Source: Aquicoccus porphyridii (GTDB lineage Bacteria; Pseudomonadota; Alphaproteobacteria; Rhodobacterales; Rhodobacteraceae). From it: a stretch of DNA of 64,000 nt. How positions within the stretch are numbered: position 1 is the first letter of the stretch; the number at the start of each line of letters is the position of its first letter. The translations under genes were made by a program, and so were the position numbers. Positions 1-8,695 of the stretch are shown piece by piece. The stretch spans positions 516,065-580,064 of the forward strand of contig NZ_VINQ01000001.1 of assembly GCF_008369105.1 (NCBI RefSeq), given 5' to 3'. A model generated the notes under the pieces. The model saw only the letters and a list, made by a program, of their open reading frames with translations. It searched no databases and had not been told where the DNA came from.

Positions 1-2325
1 ACGTGGCACGCGGCGGGCGGGTTTCACACGCTCAACGGCGATACCAACATGGCCGCGCTTCAGGGCTATACGATCCGGCTTTACAAGGAACTGGAAGAGA
101 TCACCGGGCTGAGCTGCGGGTTGCATCACGTGGGCGGGATCACGCTTGCGGACAATCGCGACCGGATGGACATGCTTCTGGCCGAGCGGGCCAAGCATCG
201 CTACATGGGGCTGGAAACCGAGATCGTGGGGCCGGAAGAGATCAGGAAAATCGCGCCGGTGACCAATACCGAGGGCGTGATCGGGGCGCTTTACGATCCG
301 CTTGACGGGCATCTCGACCCTTCGGGCACGACCCATGCCTATGCCAAGGCCGCGCGCATGGGCGGGGCCACGATCGAGACGCATTGCATGGTGCGCGAGA
401 CCAACCAGCGCGCCGACGGGACGTGGGACGTGGTGACCGACAAGGGCACGATCCATGCCGAGCACCTGGTCAACGCGGGCGGATTGTGGGCGCGCGAGGT
501 GGGGGCGATGGCGGGGGTCTATTTCCCGCTGCACCCGATGGAGCATCAATATATCGTCACCGAGGAAGTGCCCGAGATCGCCGCGATGATCGACGCGGGG
601 GGCGAGCATCCGCACGTGATGGACCCGGCCGGAGAAAGTTATTTGCGGCAGGAGGGGCGCGGCCTGTGCATCGGGTTCTACGAGCAGCCCTGTCGACCAT
701 GGGCGGTGGATGGCACGCCATGGCAGTTCGGGCATGAGTTGTTGCCCGACGATTTCGACAAGATCGAGGACAGCATCGCATTCGCCTATCGCCGGTTTCC
801 GGCGCTCGAGCGTGCGGGGGTGAAATCGGTCATTCACGGGCCGTTCACCTTCGCGCCCGATGGTAATCCGCTGGTGGGGCCGGTGCCGGGGATGCGCAAT
901 TACTGGTCGGCCTGCGCTGTGATGGCCGGGTTCAGCCAGGGCGGTGGCGTGGGCCTGATGCTGGCGCAGTGGATGGTCGAGGGAGAATGCGAGCGTGACA
1001 CGTTCGCGATGGATTGCGCGCGCTTTGGCGACTGGATCACGCCGGGATATACGCGGCCCAAGGTGATCGAGAATTACCAGAAACGCTTTTCCGTGGCTTA
1101 TCCGAACGAGGAACTGCCCGCCGCGCGGCCCTGTCGCCAGACGCCGATGTATGACATCTTTGACGGCATGGGCGCGGTCTGGGGCGCGCAATACGGGCTC
1201 GAGGTGGTCAACTATTTTGCGCAAGGCTACGCGGTCTCAAGCAGCGAAGCGGTAGGCCAGGAAAAAGAGCCGCGATTCGAGACGCCGTCTTTCCGCCGCT
1301 CGAACGCCTGGGACGCCACCGCGCGCGAGGTCAGGGCCGTGCGCGAGGCGGTGGGCATCAACGAGGTGCATAATTTCGGCAAATACCTGGTGACGGGTCC
1401 GAATGCGCGCGCATGGCTCGACCGGATCATGGCGGGGCGCATTCCCAAGCCGGGGCGGTTGTCGCTGACCCCGATGCTGTCGCCCAAGGGGCGGCTCATC
1501 GGCGATTTCACCGTTTCCTGCCTGTCGGACGATGCGTTCCAACTGACCGCATCCTATGGCTCCCAAGCCTATCACATGCGCTGGTTCGAGCAGAACGAGG
1601 CCGAAGGCGTGCGGGTCGAGAACATCAGTGACCGGCTCAACGGGTTCCAGATCGCGGGGCCGAAGGCGCGCGAGGTCTTGCAATCGGTGGTGCGCGAGGA
1701 TCTGTCGGACATGCGTTTCATGGATCTGCGGCATCTGACCGTGGGCATGGTCGATTGCCTTGTGCAGCGGGTGAGCTATACCGGCGATCTGGGTTTCGAG
1801 ATCTATTGCGACCCGATGGCGCAACGCAGCCTCTGGACGACGCTGTGGGAGGCGGGCCAGCCGCATGGGATGAAGCCCTTTGGCATGCGCGCGATGATGA
1901 GCCTCAGGCTCGACAAGTTTTTCGGTGCGTGGCTGCGCGAATTCTCGCCCGATTACACGGCGGGCGAAACCGGGCTGGACCGTTTCATCCAATGGTCGAA
2001 AGAGGTCGATTTCATCGGGAGAGCGGCGGCAGAGGCCGAGCGCGAGGCGGGGGCGGCACGCAAGCTCGTGGCGTTCGAAGTCGAGGCCGAGGACGCGGAT
2101 GTGCAAGCCTATGAGCCGATCTGGATCGATGGCACGGTGCGGGGGTTCTGCACCTCCGGGGGGTATTCGCACCATGCGGGCAAGTCGATCGCGCAGGGGC
2201 TGATCCCGCGCGAGATGGCGGCGGAGGGTCTTGAGGCCGAGATCGAGATCCTCGGCGAGATGCGCAAGGCGCGGTTGATCGAAACGCCGCTGTTCGATGC
2301 GGACGGTGCGCGGATGCGGGGCTGA
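1..2325 (+). CDS. FAD-dependent oxidoreductase with GcvT domain (dimethylglycine/sarcosine dehydrogenase-like), 5' truncated
   Basis: The reading frame is open from base 1, so the start codon lies outside the window; an internal ATG at 49 is not the start because in-frame codons before it encode family-like sequence (AAGGFHTLNGDTNMA). The N-terminal half is a DAO-type FAD oxidoreductase ending near GNPLVGPVPG. The C-terminal half, from about visible residue 415, is an aminomethyltransferase (GcvT) fold with the typical LSLTPMLSPKGRLIGDF and SYTGDLGFEIY segments. This architecture is that of dimethylglycine, sarcosine and related N-methyl amine dehydrogenases, which pass the methyl carbon to tetrahydrofolate. 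The exact substrate cannot be told from sequence. A nucleotidyltransferase gene follows closely and may be cotranscribed. Confidence 0.88.
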   Translation, partial: TWHAAGGFHTLNGDTNMAALQGYTIRLYKELEEITGLSCGLHHVGGITLADNRDRMDMLLAERAKHRYMGLETEIVGPEEIRKIAPVTNTEGVIGALYDPLDGHLDPSGTTHAYAKAARMGGATIETHCMVRETNQRADGTWDVVTDKGTIHAEHLVNAGGLWAREVGAMAGVYFPLHPMEHQYIVTEEVPEIAAMIDAGGEHPHVMDPAGESYLRQEGRGLCIGFYEQPCRPWAVDGTPWQFGHELLPDDFDKIEDSIAFAYRRFPALERAGVKSVIHGPFTFAPDGNPLVGPVPGMRNYWSACAVMAGFSQGGGVGLMLAQWMVEGECERDTFAMDCARFGDWITPGYTRPKVIENYQKRFSVAYPNEELPAARPCRQTPMYDIFDGMGAVWGAQYGLEVVNYFAQGYAVSSSEAVGQEKEPRFETPSFRRSNAWDATAREVRAVREAVGINEVHNFGKYLVTGPNARAWLDRIMAGRIPKPGRLSLTPMLSPKGRLIGDFTVSCLSDDAFQLTASYGSQAYHMRWFEQNEAEGVRVENISDRLNGFQIAGPKAREVLQSVVREDLSDMRFMDLRHLTVGMVDCLVQRVSYTGDLGFEIYCDPMAQRSLWTTLWEAGQPHGMKPFGMRAMMSLRLDKFFGAWLREFSPDYTAGETGLDRFIQWSKEVDFIGRAAAEAEREAGAARKLVAFEVEAEDADVQAYEPIWIDGTVRGFCTSGGYSHHAGKSIAQGLIPREMAAEGLEAEIEILGEMRKARLIETPLFDADGARMRG

Positions 2326-2364
2326 GGCTTGTCTTCCGGGCCGCGCATGGCAAGACTGCGCGGC

Positions 2365-2943
2365 ATGGACCGCATCGCCATATTGATCCTCGCGGCCGGG
2401 GCATCGTCCCGGATGCGAGGGCGTGACAAGCTGCTGGAAGACATCGAGGGCGTGCGGCTATTGTCGCGGGTGGTGACGCGGGCCGTGGCCTCGGGGCTTC
2501 CGGTATTCGTGGCCCTGCCCGGCCCGGATCATCCACGCGCAAAACTGATCGGTGAAGCCCAGCCGGTTTACGTGGCCGATGCGACCGAGGGTATGGGCGC
2601 GTCGATCAGATCGGGGGTTGCGGCGTTGGCCCGGGGCGCGGGCGCGGTGATGATCCTGCCCGCCGACATGCCCGACCTCACCACGGCGGACATGGAGGCG
2701 ATGCGGAATGCGTTTCGCGCGGCGCCCGACCAGGTGCATCGCGCAACCGCCGCGGATGGCACGCCGGGGCATCCGGTGGTGTTTCCGGCTAGGCTTTTCC
2801 CGGCGCTGATGGCGTTGCAGGGCGATGCGGGGGCGCGAGCGGTTCTGCGCGACGAGGCGGTGAACCTCGTTCCCCTGCCCGGTCGGCACGCGCTGATTGA
2901 TCTCGACACGCCCGAGGATTTCGCGGAGTGGCGGGCCCGGTGA
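2365..2943 (+). CDS. MobA-like NTP transferase (MocA-type molybdenum cofactor cytidylyltransferase)
   Basis: A protein of about 190 aa whose N-terminus has the nucleotide-binding signature LILAAGASSRMRG, followed by ILPADMPDLT (metal/nucleotide Asp) and GTPGHPVVFP, the pattern of the MocA branch of the MobA-like NTP_transf_3 family. Family members attach CMP to molybdopterin for xanthine dehydrogenase-type enzymes. I chose ATG 2365 because the signature follows directly; in-frame TTG 2329 and ATG 2347 would add up to 12 residues of unlikely sequence. It lies just downstream of the GcvT-type oxidoreductase. No xanthine dehydrogenase gene is present nearby. The specific product (cytidylyl versus guanylyl transfer) is inferred. 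Confidence 0.8.
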   Translation: MDRIAILILAAGASSRMRGRDKLLEDIEGVRLLSRVVTRAVASGLPVFVALPGPDHPRAKLIGEAQPVYVADATEGMGASIRSGVAALARGAGAVMILPADMPDLTTADMEAMRNAFRAAPDQVHRATAADGTPGHPVVFPARLFPALMALQGDAGARAVLRDEAVNLVPLPGRHALIDLDTPEDFAEWRAR

Positions 2944-3122
2944 GCCCATGAAGGATGGGGGAAAGATGCGAACACCCTTCCCCCAAGTGCCCGGGTGAAG
3001 GATCAGCACCCGAGGCAGCCGCATATTCGTATCATTTGGGGGGTGTCCGGGGCCACATGTGTCACGCGCGGCCCCGGATCAATCCATGGTTCAGCCAGCG
3101 AGCAGCCGGGCCTCGTGCCGTT
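2944..3122. other. Intergenic gap between convergent genes
   Basis: A 179-base spacer between the plus-strand nucleotidyltransferase and the minus-strand Hint protein. It contains short CCC/GGG inverted repeats (around 2970-2995, 'CCCAAGTGCCCGGG') but no convincing stem with a T tract. No gene is evident. Confidence 0.5.
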
Positions 3123-5423
3123 TCAGCGCGCGGCGCGCGGCGGCGTAATCGTCGACCCCTCGGTGGTGGTAAGCTCGGGGAACAGGTCGAGGATCTCGCC
3201 GCGCTGCTCCCGTCCCAGACCGTCGAGCACATTGGCCCCCGGCTGGAAGCTTTCGGACCATGCGCCGTTGGCGAGCACCACCTCGTGATGGTCGAACATG
3301 AAGTGGACATAGGTGACGCCCAGCGTGCCGACCTCGTCGATACCGGGCATCGCGGTCAGATGCTTGGCGGCGGCCAGCACTTCGGTTTCCTCGAAGTAGA
3401 GCTGGGTCTTGTCGCCGGTCAGAAGCATCCGGTGCTGCGGGCTGACCAGGATGTCATGCTCGGGCAGGTTGTGACCGAGGCTGCCTTTCTGGATCAGGAT
3501 CGGGCGCAGGTCCGGCTTGCGGGCCAATTCGTGACCGGTAAGCGTGCGGGTGCCGATCCAGCGAATTTCCTGGATACCGTTGTCGCGGGTGATGATCTTG
3601 TCGCCCGGTTGCAGATCCTCGACCATCCGCTCGCCCTTGGGGGTGGCGATGGCGGTGCCGGGGGTGAAGCAGGGCACGACATTCTCGATCTCGCGGAATT
3701 CGAGCGCGCCGGAATCTTCGCCATCGGCGTTCAGATAGTGCACGATGCCGTCTTCGCGGTCCTCGGAGGTGTATTCGATCCGCAGGCTGCCGCCTTCGGG
3801 GGCCGAGCCCCTGAGGTCGAGCGTGTCATAATCGTAGGGCAGGCCATCGTCGGGATTGGTTCCGTCGGGACCGCCGCCACCATCCACGACATCGCCGGGA
3901 TTGGCGTTGGTGAACGTGTCGCGCCCGTCGCCGCCGAGCATGGTGTCATCGCCCGAGCCGCCGTCGAGCGTGTCGTCGCCATCGCCGCCGACCAGCGTGT
4001 CGTGACCCTCTTCGCCCTGGATGAGGTCATCGCCCGGTCCGGCATAAACGAGATCGTCGCCCTCACCGGCAAGGATCGTGTCATCGCCCGGCCCCGCGAT
4101 CACGATATCGTCGTTCGATCCGTCGCGCGCATCGTTGGCGTCGATCATGTCGCCCTGCGGGTCGCCGGTGTAATCAATGTCGATCAGGTCATCGCCACCG
4201 GTGCCTTCGACGATGTAGTTCGGGCCGCCGTCGCCGCCTTCGTTCACGGTAACTGTGACGGTGCCCGTGGCGGAATTGCCATCCGTGTCCTCGACCGTGT
4301 AGTCGAACGTATCCTCACCGGTAAAGCCCGCGTCGGGGACATAGATGACCCGGCCATCCGGGGCCACGATCGTCGTGCCGTTCGCCGGATCGGTGGTGCC
4401 GGTCACGCTGAGCGGCTGGTCCTGCGGGTCGGTGTCGTTTTCCAGAATGTCGATGACGACGGGCGTGTCTTCGCCGGTCTCCGCGCTGTCGTCGCCCGGG
4501 ACCGGAGCCTGCGGCCCGCCTTCGGGTTCGACCGCCACCGTCACGGAGCCGGTCGCGGTGTTGCCGTCCGGGTCGGTGACCGTATAATCGAACGTATCCT
4601 CGCCGGTGAAGCCCGCCTCGGGCGTGTAGGTCACGGTGCCGTCGGGGTTGATCGTCACCGTGCCGTTCGCTGGATCGGACGTGCCGGTCACTTCGAGCGG
4701 CTGGCCCTGCGGATCGGTGTCGTTTTCCAGAACGTCGATCACGACGGGCGTGCCTTCGTCGGTTGCCGCACTGTCGTCGCCCGGAACCGGCTCCTGAGGC
4801 TCGGCATCCGTGGTCGAGAAATAGACGTCCGACACGGTGATCTTCTGATCGCCTTCGCCGGTGTTGTCATAGTCGATCACGACCGAGGCGACGGGTCCGG
4901 CGATCTCGACCAGGGCGGAGGCCTGCGCGTCGGTCGGCGTCCAGGAATTCGCGCCACCGCTCAGCGTGTTGCCGCTGCCGACCACGTCGCTGCCGGGGGT
5001 GACCGTGACGGGCACCTCGTTGCCCTCGGCGTCGAAGGCGCGGATCGTGAGCATGTCGAAATGGAAACCGGAAGATTCGCCGGTGTCTTCCGTGCCGCTG
5101 TCGATATCGTTGACCCGGAACGACACGTTCTGCACCGCGTCGCCGAACTCATCGTCGCTCGAAGCGAAGGAGATCGTGGTGGTGGAGGTGTCGGAGGTTC
5201 CGCCAGGGCCGCCATCGCCGAAGAGTTTCAGAAACGAGGTCGCGGAGAACGATTCGTCCGGCCCGACATAGCCTTCGGCGTTGAAGGTGAAGGCCTGTGC
5301 GCCCGCGTCCTGTTGATCGAATGCGACGGTGACGTCGACACCCCCCGTGTCCACCGTCTGGGATGCCCCAAAATCCGTTCCGTATGCTCCGAAGAGCCCC
5401 CAATCGAGTACCAGATCAGCCAT
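3123..5423 (-). CDS. Secreted Hint-domain protein with RTX and cadherin-like repeats
   Basis: A very acidic 766-aa protein. Residues 1-200 form an unassigned N-terminal domain. About 205-300 and 305-395 are two near-identical cadherin-like/Big_9 repeats beginning PVPGDDSA and containing LENDTDP and GFTGEDTFDYTV. About 405-505 are RTX calcium-binding nonapeptides (GGDGDDTLDGGSGDDTMLGG). From Cys585 (CFTPGTAIATPKG) runs a Hint_2-type module with SPQHRMLL. RTX repeats and lack of an N-terminal signal peptide point to type I secretion, but no exporter genes are adjacent. Hint modules catalyse autoprocessing in other proteins; here the usual C-terminal His-Asn of inteins is not evident, so cleavage is uncertain. 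ATG 5423 is the only good start. Confidence 0.85.
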   Translation of the reverse strand: MADLVLDWGLFGAYGTDFGASQTVDTGGVDVTVAFDQQDAGAQAFTFNAEGYVGPDESFSATSFLKLFGDGGPGGTSDTSTTTISFASSDDEFGDAVQNVSFRVNDIDSGTEDTGESSGFHFDMLTIRAFDAEGNEVPVTVTPGSDVVGSGNTLSGGANSWTPTDAQASALVEIAGPVASVVIDYDNTGEGDQKITVSDVYFSTTDAEPQEPVPGDDSAATDEGTPVVIDVLENDTDPQGQPLEVTGTSDPANGTVTINPDGTVTYTPEAGFTGEDTFDYTVTDPDGNTATGSVTVAVEPEGGPQAPVPGDDSAETGEDTPVVIDILENDTDPQDQPLSVTGTTDPANGTTIVAPDGRVIYVPDAGFTGEDTFDYTVEDTDGNSATGTVTVTVNEGGDGGPNYIVEGTGGDDLIDIDYTGDPQGDMIDANDARDGSNDDIVIAGPGDDTILAGEGDDLVYAGPGDDLIQGEEGHDTLVGGDGDDTLDGGSGDDTMLGGDGRDTFTNANPGDVVDGGGGPDGTNPDDGLPYDYDTLDLRGSAPEGGSLRIEYTSEDREDGIVHYLNADGEDSGALEFREIENVVPCFTPGTAIATPKGERMVEDLQPGDKIITRDNGIQEIRWIGTRTLTGHELARKPDLRPILIQKGSLGHNLPEHDILVSPQHRMLLTGDKTQLYFEETEVLAAAKHLTAMPGIDEVGTLGVTYVHFMFDHHEVVLANGAWSESFQPGANVLDGLGREQRGEILDLFPELTTTEGSTITPPRAAR
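4246..4800 (-). repeat. Two tandem in-gene repeats coding for cadherin-like domains
   Basis: Two adjacent units of roughly 280 bases (about 4246-4515 and 4537-4800) encode almost the same domain and are very similar at the nucleotide level (shared stretches such as 'TAGTCGAACGTATCCTC' and 'GTGTCGTTTTCCAGAA'). This suggests recent duplication or gene conversion inside the Hint/RTX gene. Confidence 0.75.
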
Positions 5424-6128
5424 AGTAAAAAGACCCTTTCACATTTCACCGGTTTCCCGGCCTGTCGCGTGGCGACAATGCGGACCCTGACCGGCAAATT
5501 GCGCGGATGTGGCCCGTTAACCCTTCATGCGTGACATGTTCGTAGCGCGTGGAGTGGAAAGGCTCGCACGGAAAATCGCGGGCCAAAGCCCGATCCGGCA
5601 GCATCGGCAGCACGCTGCACACTCATGCGCGCATGTCGCCTCTTTCCCCACATCGCACGGATGCGTCACAGTTCAGCGGCCGCCCCACGGCCAGCAGATG
5701 CGCCCCCCAGTTGGGCAGAATTAGAATAGCTTGCACCTGTTCCCGGGCAAACCGGAATCTGACGGGAAAAAGACATGATTACTCTACTTATGGCTGAATG
5801 CCGCCATAATCTTGCCGGATTTATCCTCACTTTTCCTGCGATTGTTTCCATATTGGCAGCATCGCCTCTCAGTGATTTCACCTTTGGCCCAAGGTCTAAG
5901 CTGACGAAACTCGGGAAGACGTGGTCCGGGCTGGCCGGAAATATGTTTCCGAAACGAGAACAATCGAGAGCGAACAAATGTGTCGGAAATTTGTTCATTT
6001 TCCGGGCGCACTCGGCAGGTTCAGCCAGGTCCGGCGCATCAATCGTCGGGTTTTCCGACAATTGAACACGAATTCAAAATGGTTGTGGAAGACAGGGGGC
6101 CGAATCGATTGAGTCGTGGACCGGGTGT
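5424..6128. other. Gene-poor 0.7 kb gap with clustered inverted repeats
   Basis: Between the start of the Hint/RTX gene and tRNA-Leu. The stretch is less GC-rich than its surroundings around 5700-6080. Short open frames here lack ribosome binding sites and recognisable sequence. It should contain the promoter of the Hint/RTX gene. A cluster of CGGAAA/TTTCCG inverted repeats at 5936-6010 is listed separately. Confidence 0.6.
5936..6010. repeat. Cluster of inverted repeats (CGGAAA/TTTCCG and GAACAAAT/ATTTGTTC)
   Basis: CGGAAATATGTTTCCG (5936-5951) is a 6+4+6 palindrome. GAACAAAT at 5972-5979 is mirrored by ATTTGTTC at 5989-5996. A second CGGAAA (5984-5989) pairs with a TTTCCG about nine bases further on. 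Their overlap suggests a multi-site operator or a structured RNA. The binding factor is unknown. Confidence 0.45.
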
Positions 6129-6214
6129 TGGTGCCCAAGGAGAGATTCGAACTCTCACGCCCGTGAAGGCGGGGGATTTTGAATCCCCTGCGTCTACCAT
6201 TCCGCCACTTGGGC
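6129..6214 (-). tRNA. tRNA-Leu (anticodon CAA)
   Basis: The complement folds as a class II tRNA: acceptor GCCCAAG (6214-6208) pairs with CTTGGGC (6139-6133). The anticodon loop TTCAAAA lies between GGGGA and TCCCC stems, giving anticodon CAA. There is a variable arm (GCCTTCACGGGCG) and a T loop GTTCGAATC. The 3' CCA is encoded (6131-6129). No integrase or attachment-site duplication is seen next to it. Confidence 0.96.
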
Positions 6215-6272
6215 CCGGTTCCCCCGTTTAACGCGAGGTCCGGGGCTTTGAAAAGGGCAAAATGCGCGGATC

Positions 6273-7526
6273 TCAGGTCGGAATGAGCGGGCCGCGCGTG
6301 TTCAGTGTTTCGATGTCCATTCCGGCCATCTTCTTGTAGGCGCCGGCGACTTCTTTCAACTCGTCACCGCTCATCACGTCGGAAATATCGTCGAATCCGT
6401 CGGGGGCGCGCTCGGCCACCACGTCGAGAACCTTGTCGGGTCCGTCGCCGCGATTGGCCAGCACCAGCGCGTTCACGGTTTCGCGGCGGATGTCCTCGTA
6501 GCTTTGCAGCGCGTCGCCTGTCAGGCCACGGTCGCGCAGCTCGCGCGCGAGGATGCGGGCATCGAGAATCGCCTGTGATGCGCCGTTGGAGCCGATCGGA
6601 TACATCGCATGGGCGGCATCCCCCAGAAGCGTCATGCGGCCACGGGTCCAGGCCGGGAGCGGGTCGCGGTCGACCATCGGGTATTCGAAGATATGTTCGG
6701 CATCGGCGATGATCCGTGGAATATCGAGCCAGTCGAAGGACCAGTCGGCGAAGGCGGGGGCGAAATCGGCGCGCTCGCCATCGCGGTTCCAGTCCTGTTC
6801 GCGCCATTCGTAGTCATCGGGCATCATCCGGTCGGCGATCCAGTTGATCAGGCAGGTGCCATCGCCGTAATCCTCGATCGGGTAGCAGACGAACTTGCAC
6901 GCGCGGCGCCCGGCCATGGCCATCGAGCGCCCGGTGAGGAAGGTCGGCCCGCGCGTGACGCCACGCCACATCATCACCCCGCCCCAATGGGCCGGGCCCT
7001 CGTCGGGATAGAGTTTCGCGCGGGCGCGCGAATTGATCCCGTCGGCGGCAACGAAAACACGGCCCTCCGCGGTGCCGGTCCGTGCCCCGCTGGCGCGGTC
7101 GGTCAGCGTGATCTCGACCCCTTCGGCGGTTTCGCGCCAATCGCTCACCGCGGCACCGCGTTGGATCACGTCCGAACCTGCGCGCTCGACAAGCGCATGC
7201 AGCAGGAGCATCTGCATCCGCCCGCGATGGATCGAGTATTGTGGCCAGTTGTAGCCCGCGAACCGGCCGCGCGGTTCGGACCAGATGCGCCCGCCTTGCG
7301 CCGAGAAATAAGCCACCTCTTCGGTTTTCAGGCCGTCGGCGTCGAGCGCGTCCTGCAAGCCCATCTCGTGCAGCTCGCGGATGGCGTGGGGCTGCACGTT
7401 GATGCCGACACCCAAGGGGCGGATTTCCTGCACCGCCTCGAAGATGCGGAAGGGAATGCCCAGTTGATGCAGGCTCAGCCCCAGTGTAAGCCCGCCGATA
7501 CCTGCGCCGGCGATGAGAACCGTCAT
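6273..7526 (-). CDS. FAD-dependent aromatic-type monooxygenase (salicylate hydroxylase-like)
   Basis: A 417-aa flavoprotein of the single-component class A monooxygenase family. It starts with the Rossmann FAD motif GAGIGGLTLGLSLH at residues 5-18 and has the second FAD motif GDAAHAMYPIGSNGASQAI near residue 290. Start ATG 7526 places the GxGxxG motif at the very N-terminus as usual; longer in-frame extensions (to 7694) encode arginine/serine-rich sequence typical of non-coding frames. Relatives hydroxylate salicylate or 3-hydroxybenzoate with NAD(P)H and oxygen. No aromatic pathway genes adjoin it, so the substrate is unknown. It is divergent from the YqaA-like gene. Confidence 0.85.
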   Translation of the reverse strand: MTVLIAGAGIGGLTLGLSLHQLGIPFRIFEAVQEIRPLGVGINVQPHAIRELHEMGLQDALDADGLKTEEVAYFSAQGGRIWSEPRGRFAGYNWPQYSIHRGRMQMLLLHALVERAGSDVIQRGAAVSDWRETAEGVEITLTDRASGARTGTAEGRVFVAADGINSRARAKLYPDEGPAHWGGVMMWRGVTRGPTFLTGRSMAMAGRRACKFVCYPIEDYGDGTCLINWIADRMMPDDYEWREQDWNRDGERADFAPAFADWSFDWLDIPRIIADAEHIFEYPMVDRDPLPAWTRGRMTLLGDAAHAMYPIGSNGASQAILDARILARELRDRGLTGDALQSYEDIRRETVNALVLANRGDGPDKVLDVVAERAPDGFDDISDVMSGDELKEVAGAYKKMAGMDIETLNTRGPLIPT

Positions 7527-7639
7527 GGATGCCTCCGATCCTGTCCTTGGTCGATTTTTGCGCATAGTTTGCAGGGTTCGGTGACTTGACGCCAGTGCGG
7601 AATGCGGCACGGGATGGAAAAAGCGGCAAAGGGGGCGGG

Positions 7640-8218
7640 ATGATACGCGGGCTTTACGACTGGACGATGCGGTTGGCCGATCATCCGCGCGCACTCTGGG
7701 CGCTGGCGGTGGTGGCGTTCATCGAAAGCTCGGTCTTTCCGATTCCGCCGGACGTGTTGATGATTCCGATGATCCTCGCCCGGCCCAATCGCGCCTTCCT
7801 GATCGCGGGCGTGGCGCTGCTGGCCTCAGTTCTGGGGGGGATGTTGGGCTATGCGATCGGGTTTTTCGCCTATGAGCAGATCGGCCAGCCCATTCTGGCC
7901 ACGATGGGCAAGGGCGAGGCGATGGAGGCGTTCAACACGCGTTTCAACGATTTCGGCTTCTGGGCGGTGTTGACCGCGGGGATGACGCCGTTTCCCTACA
8001 AGGTGATCACCATCATGTCGGGCTGGTCAGCGATGCCTTTGGGTACGTTCATCGCCACCTCGATTCTTGCCCGGGGGCTGCGGTTCTTCATCGTCGCGGT
8101 GCTGCTGTGGAAATACGGCGCACCGATACGTGATTTCATCGAGCGTCGGTTGGGCTTGATGTTCGTGCTGTTCGTGATCATTCTGCTCGCTGGATTCTAC
8201 GCGGTGCGATACCTATGA
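7640..8218 (+). CDS. YqaA/DedA-family inner membrane protein
   Basis: A 192-aa polytopic membrane protein with about four to five hydrophobic segments. It contains the SNARE-associated/DedA signatures AFIESSVFPIPPDVLMIPMI (N-terminal re-entrant region) and GMTPFPYKVITIMSG. DedA superfamily proteins act in membrane lipid translocation or homeostasis; the YqaA branch has no defined substrate. ATG 7640 follows a GGGGGCGGG purine run; an upstream in-frame ATG at 7586 would add 18 polar residues. It overlaps dsbB by four bases (ATGA), so the two are translationally coupled. Confidence 0.85.
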   Translation: MIRGLYDWTMRLADHPRALWALAVVAFIESSVFPIPPDVLMIPMILARPNRAFLIAGVALLASVLGGMLGYAIGFFAYEQIGQPILATMGKGEAMEAFNTRFNDFGFWAVLTAGMTPFPYKVITIMSGWSAMPLGTFIATSILARGLRFFIVAVLLWKYGAPIRDFIERRLGLMFVLFVIILLAGFYAVRYL

Positions 8219-8685
8219 CACTCAACCGACCGACATTGATCATTCTGGCCGCCGGGGGGTCTGCGGCGATGCTGATCGGCGCGCTCTTGTTCCAGTATGT
8301 GGGCGAGATGGCGCCCTGCAAGCTGTGTTACTGGCAACGCTATCCGCATGTGGCGGCGGTGGTGATCGGGGTTCTGGCGCTGATGGTGGCGGGGCGGGGT
8401 CTGCCGCTTCTGGGCGCGCTGGCGGCGGGTGGCACGGGCGGCATCGGCGTCTATCACACCGGAGTCGAGCGCGGCTGGTGGGAGGGTCCGGCCAGTTGCT
8501 CGGGCGGTGGCGGGCTTGGCGGGCTGTCGGGCGGCGATCTCCTGAGCCTCGATGCGCCCACCGGCGTGGTGATGTGCGACGAGGTGCCGTGGGAGATGCT
8601 GAGCCTGTCGATGGCAAGCTGGAACGCGGTGATCTCGTTCGGATTGATGGGGTTGTGGCTCTTGGCGGCGCGCAGCCGGGTCTGA
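8215..8685 (+). CDS. dsbB: Disulfide bond formation protein B (DsbB family)
   Basis: A 156-aa protein with four predicted membrane helices and the redox pair CKLC at residues 35-38, set in the DsbB context CKLCYWQRYPH. A second periplasmic cysteine pair is present at Cys95 and Cys121. DsbB reoxidises the periplasmic thiol oxidase DsbA and passes electrons to quinone. No dsbA lies in the window. It is coupled by a four-base overlap to the YqaA-like gene. The periplasmic loop is glycine-rich, shorter than in enterobacterial DsbB but common in alphaproteobacteria. Confidence 0.9.
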   Translation: MTLNRPTLIILAAGGSAAMLIGALLFQYVGEMAPCKLCYWQRYPHVAAVVIGVLALMVAGRGLPLLGALAAGGTGGIGVYHTGVERGWWEGPASCSGGGGLGGLSGGDLLSLDAPTGVVMCDEVPWEMLSLSMASWNAVISFGLMGLWLLAARSRV

Positions 8686-8695
8686 GGTCGCGCGA

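Noticed and set aside
3900..4110. Short periodic repeats resembling a CRISPR array
   Set aside because: The periodicity comes from RTX nonapeptide codons within an open reading frame; there are no regular spacers.
2955..5534. 859-codon plus-strand open frame antisense to the Hint/RTX gene
   Set aside because: Its sequence is the complement shadow of the repetitive acidic protein; the minus strand has RTX, cadherin-like and Hint motifs.
5955..5976. SOS box (GAAC-N7-GAAC) near 5.96 kb
   Set aside because: The two GAAC elements are separated by ten bases, not seven, and no SOS gene adjoins.
5666..6061. Minus-strand 131-codon open frame in the 0.7 kb gap
   Set aside because: No ribosome binding site, no domain and composition unlike neighbouring proteins; it overlaps the dyad cluster.
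6129..6214. tRNA-Leu as an integration site for a genomic island
   Set aside because: No integrase and no repeated tRNA 3' end were found in the flanking sequence.
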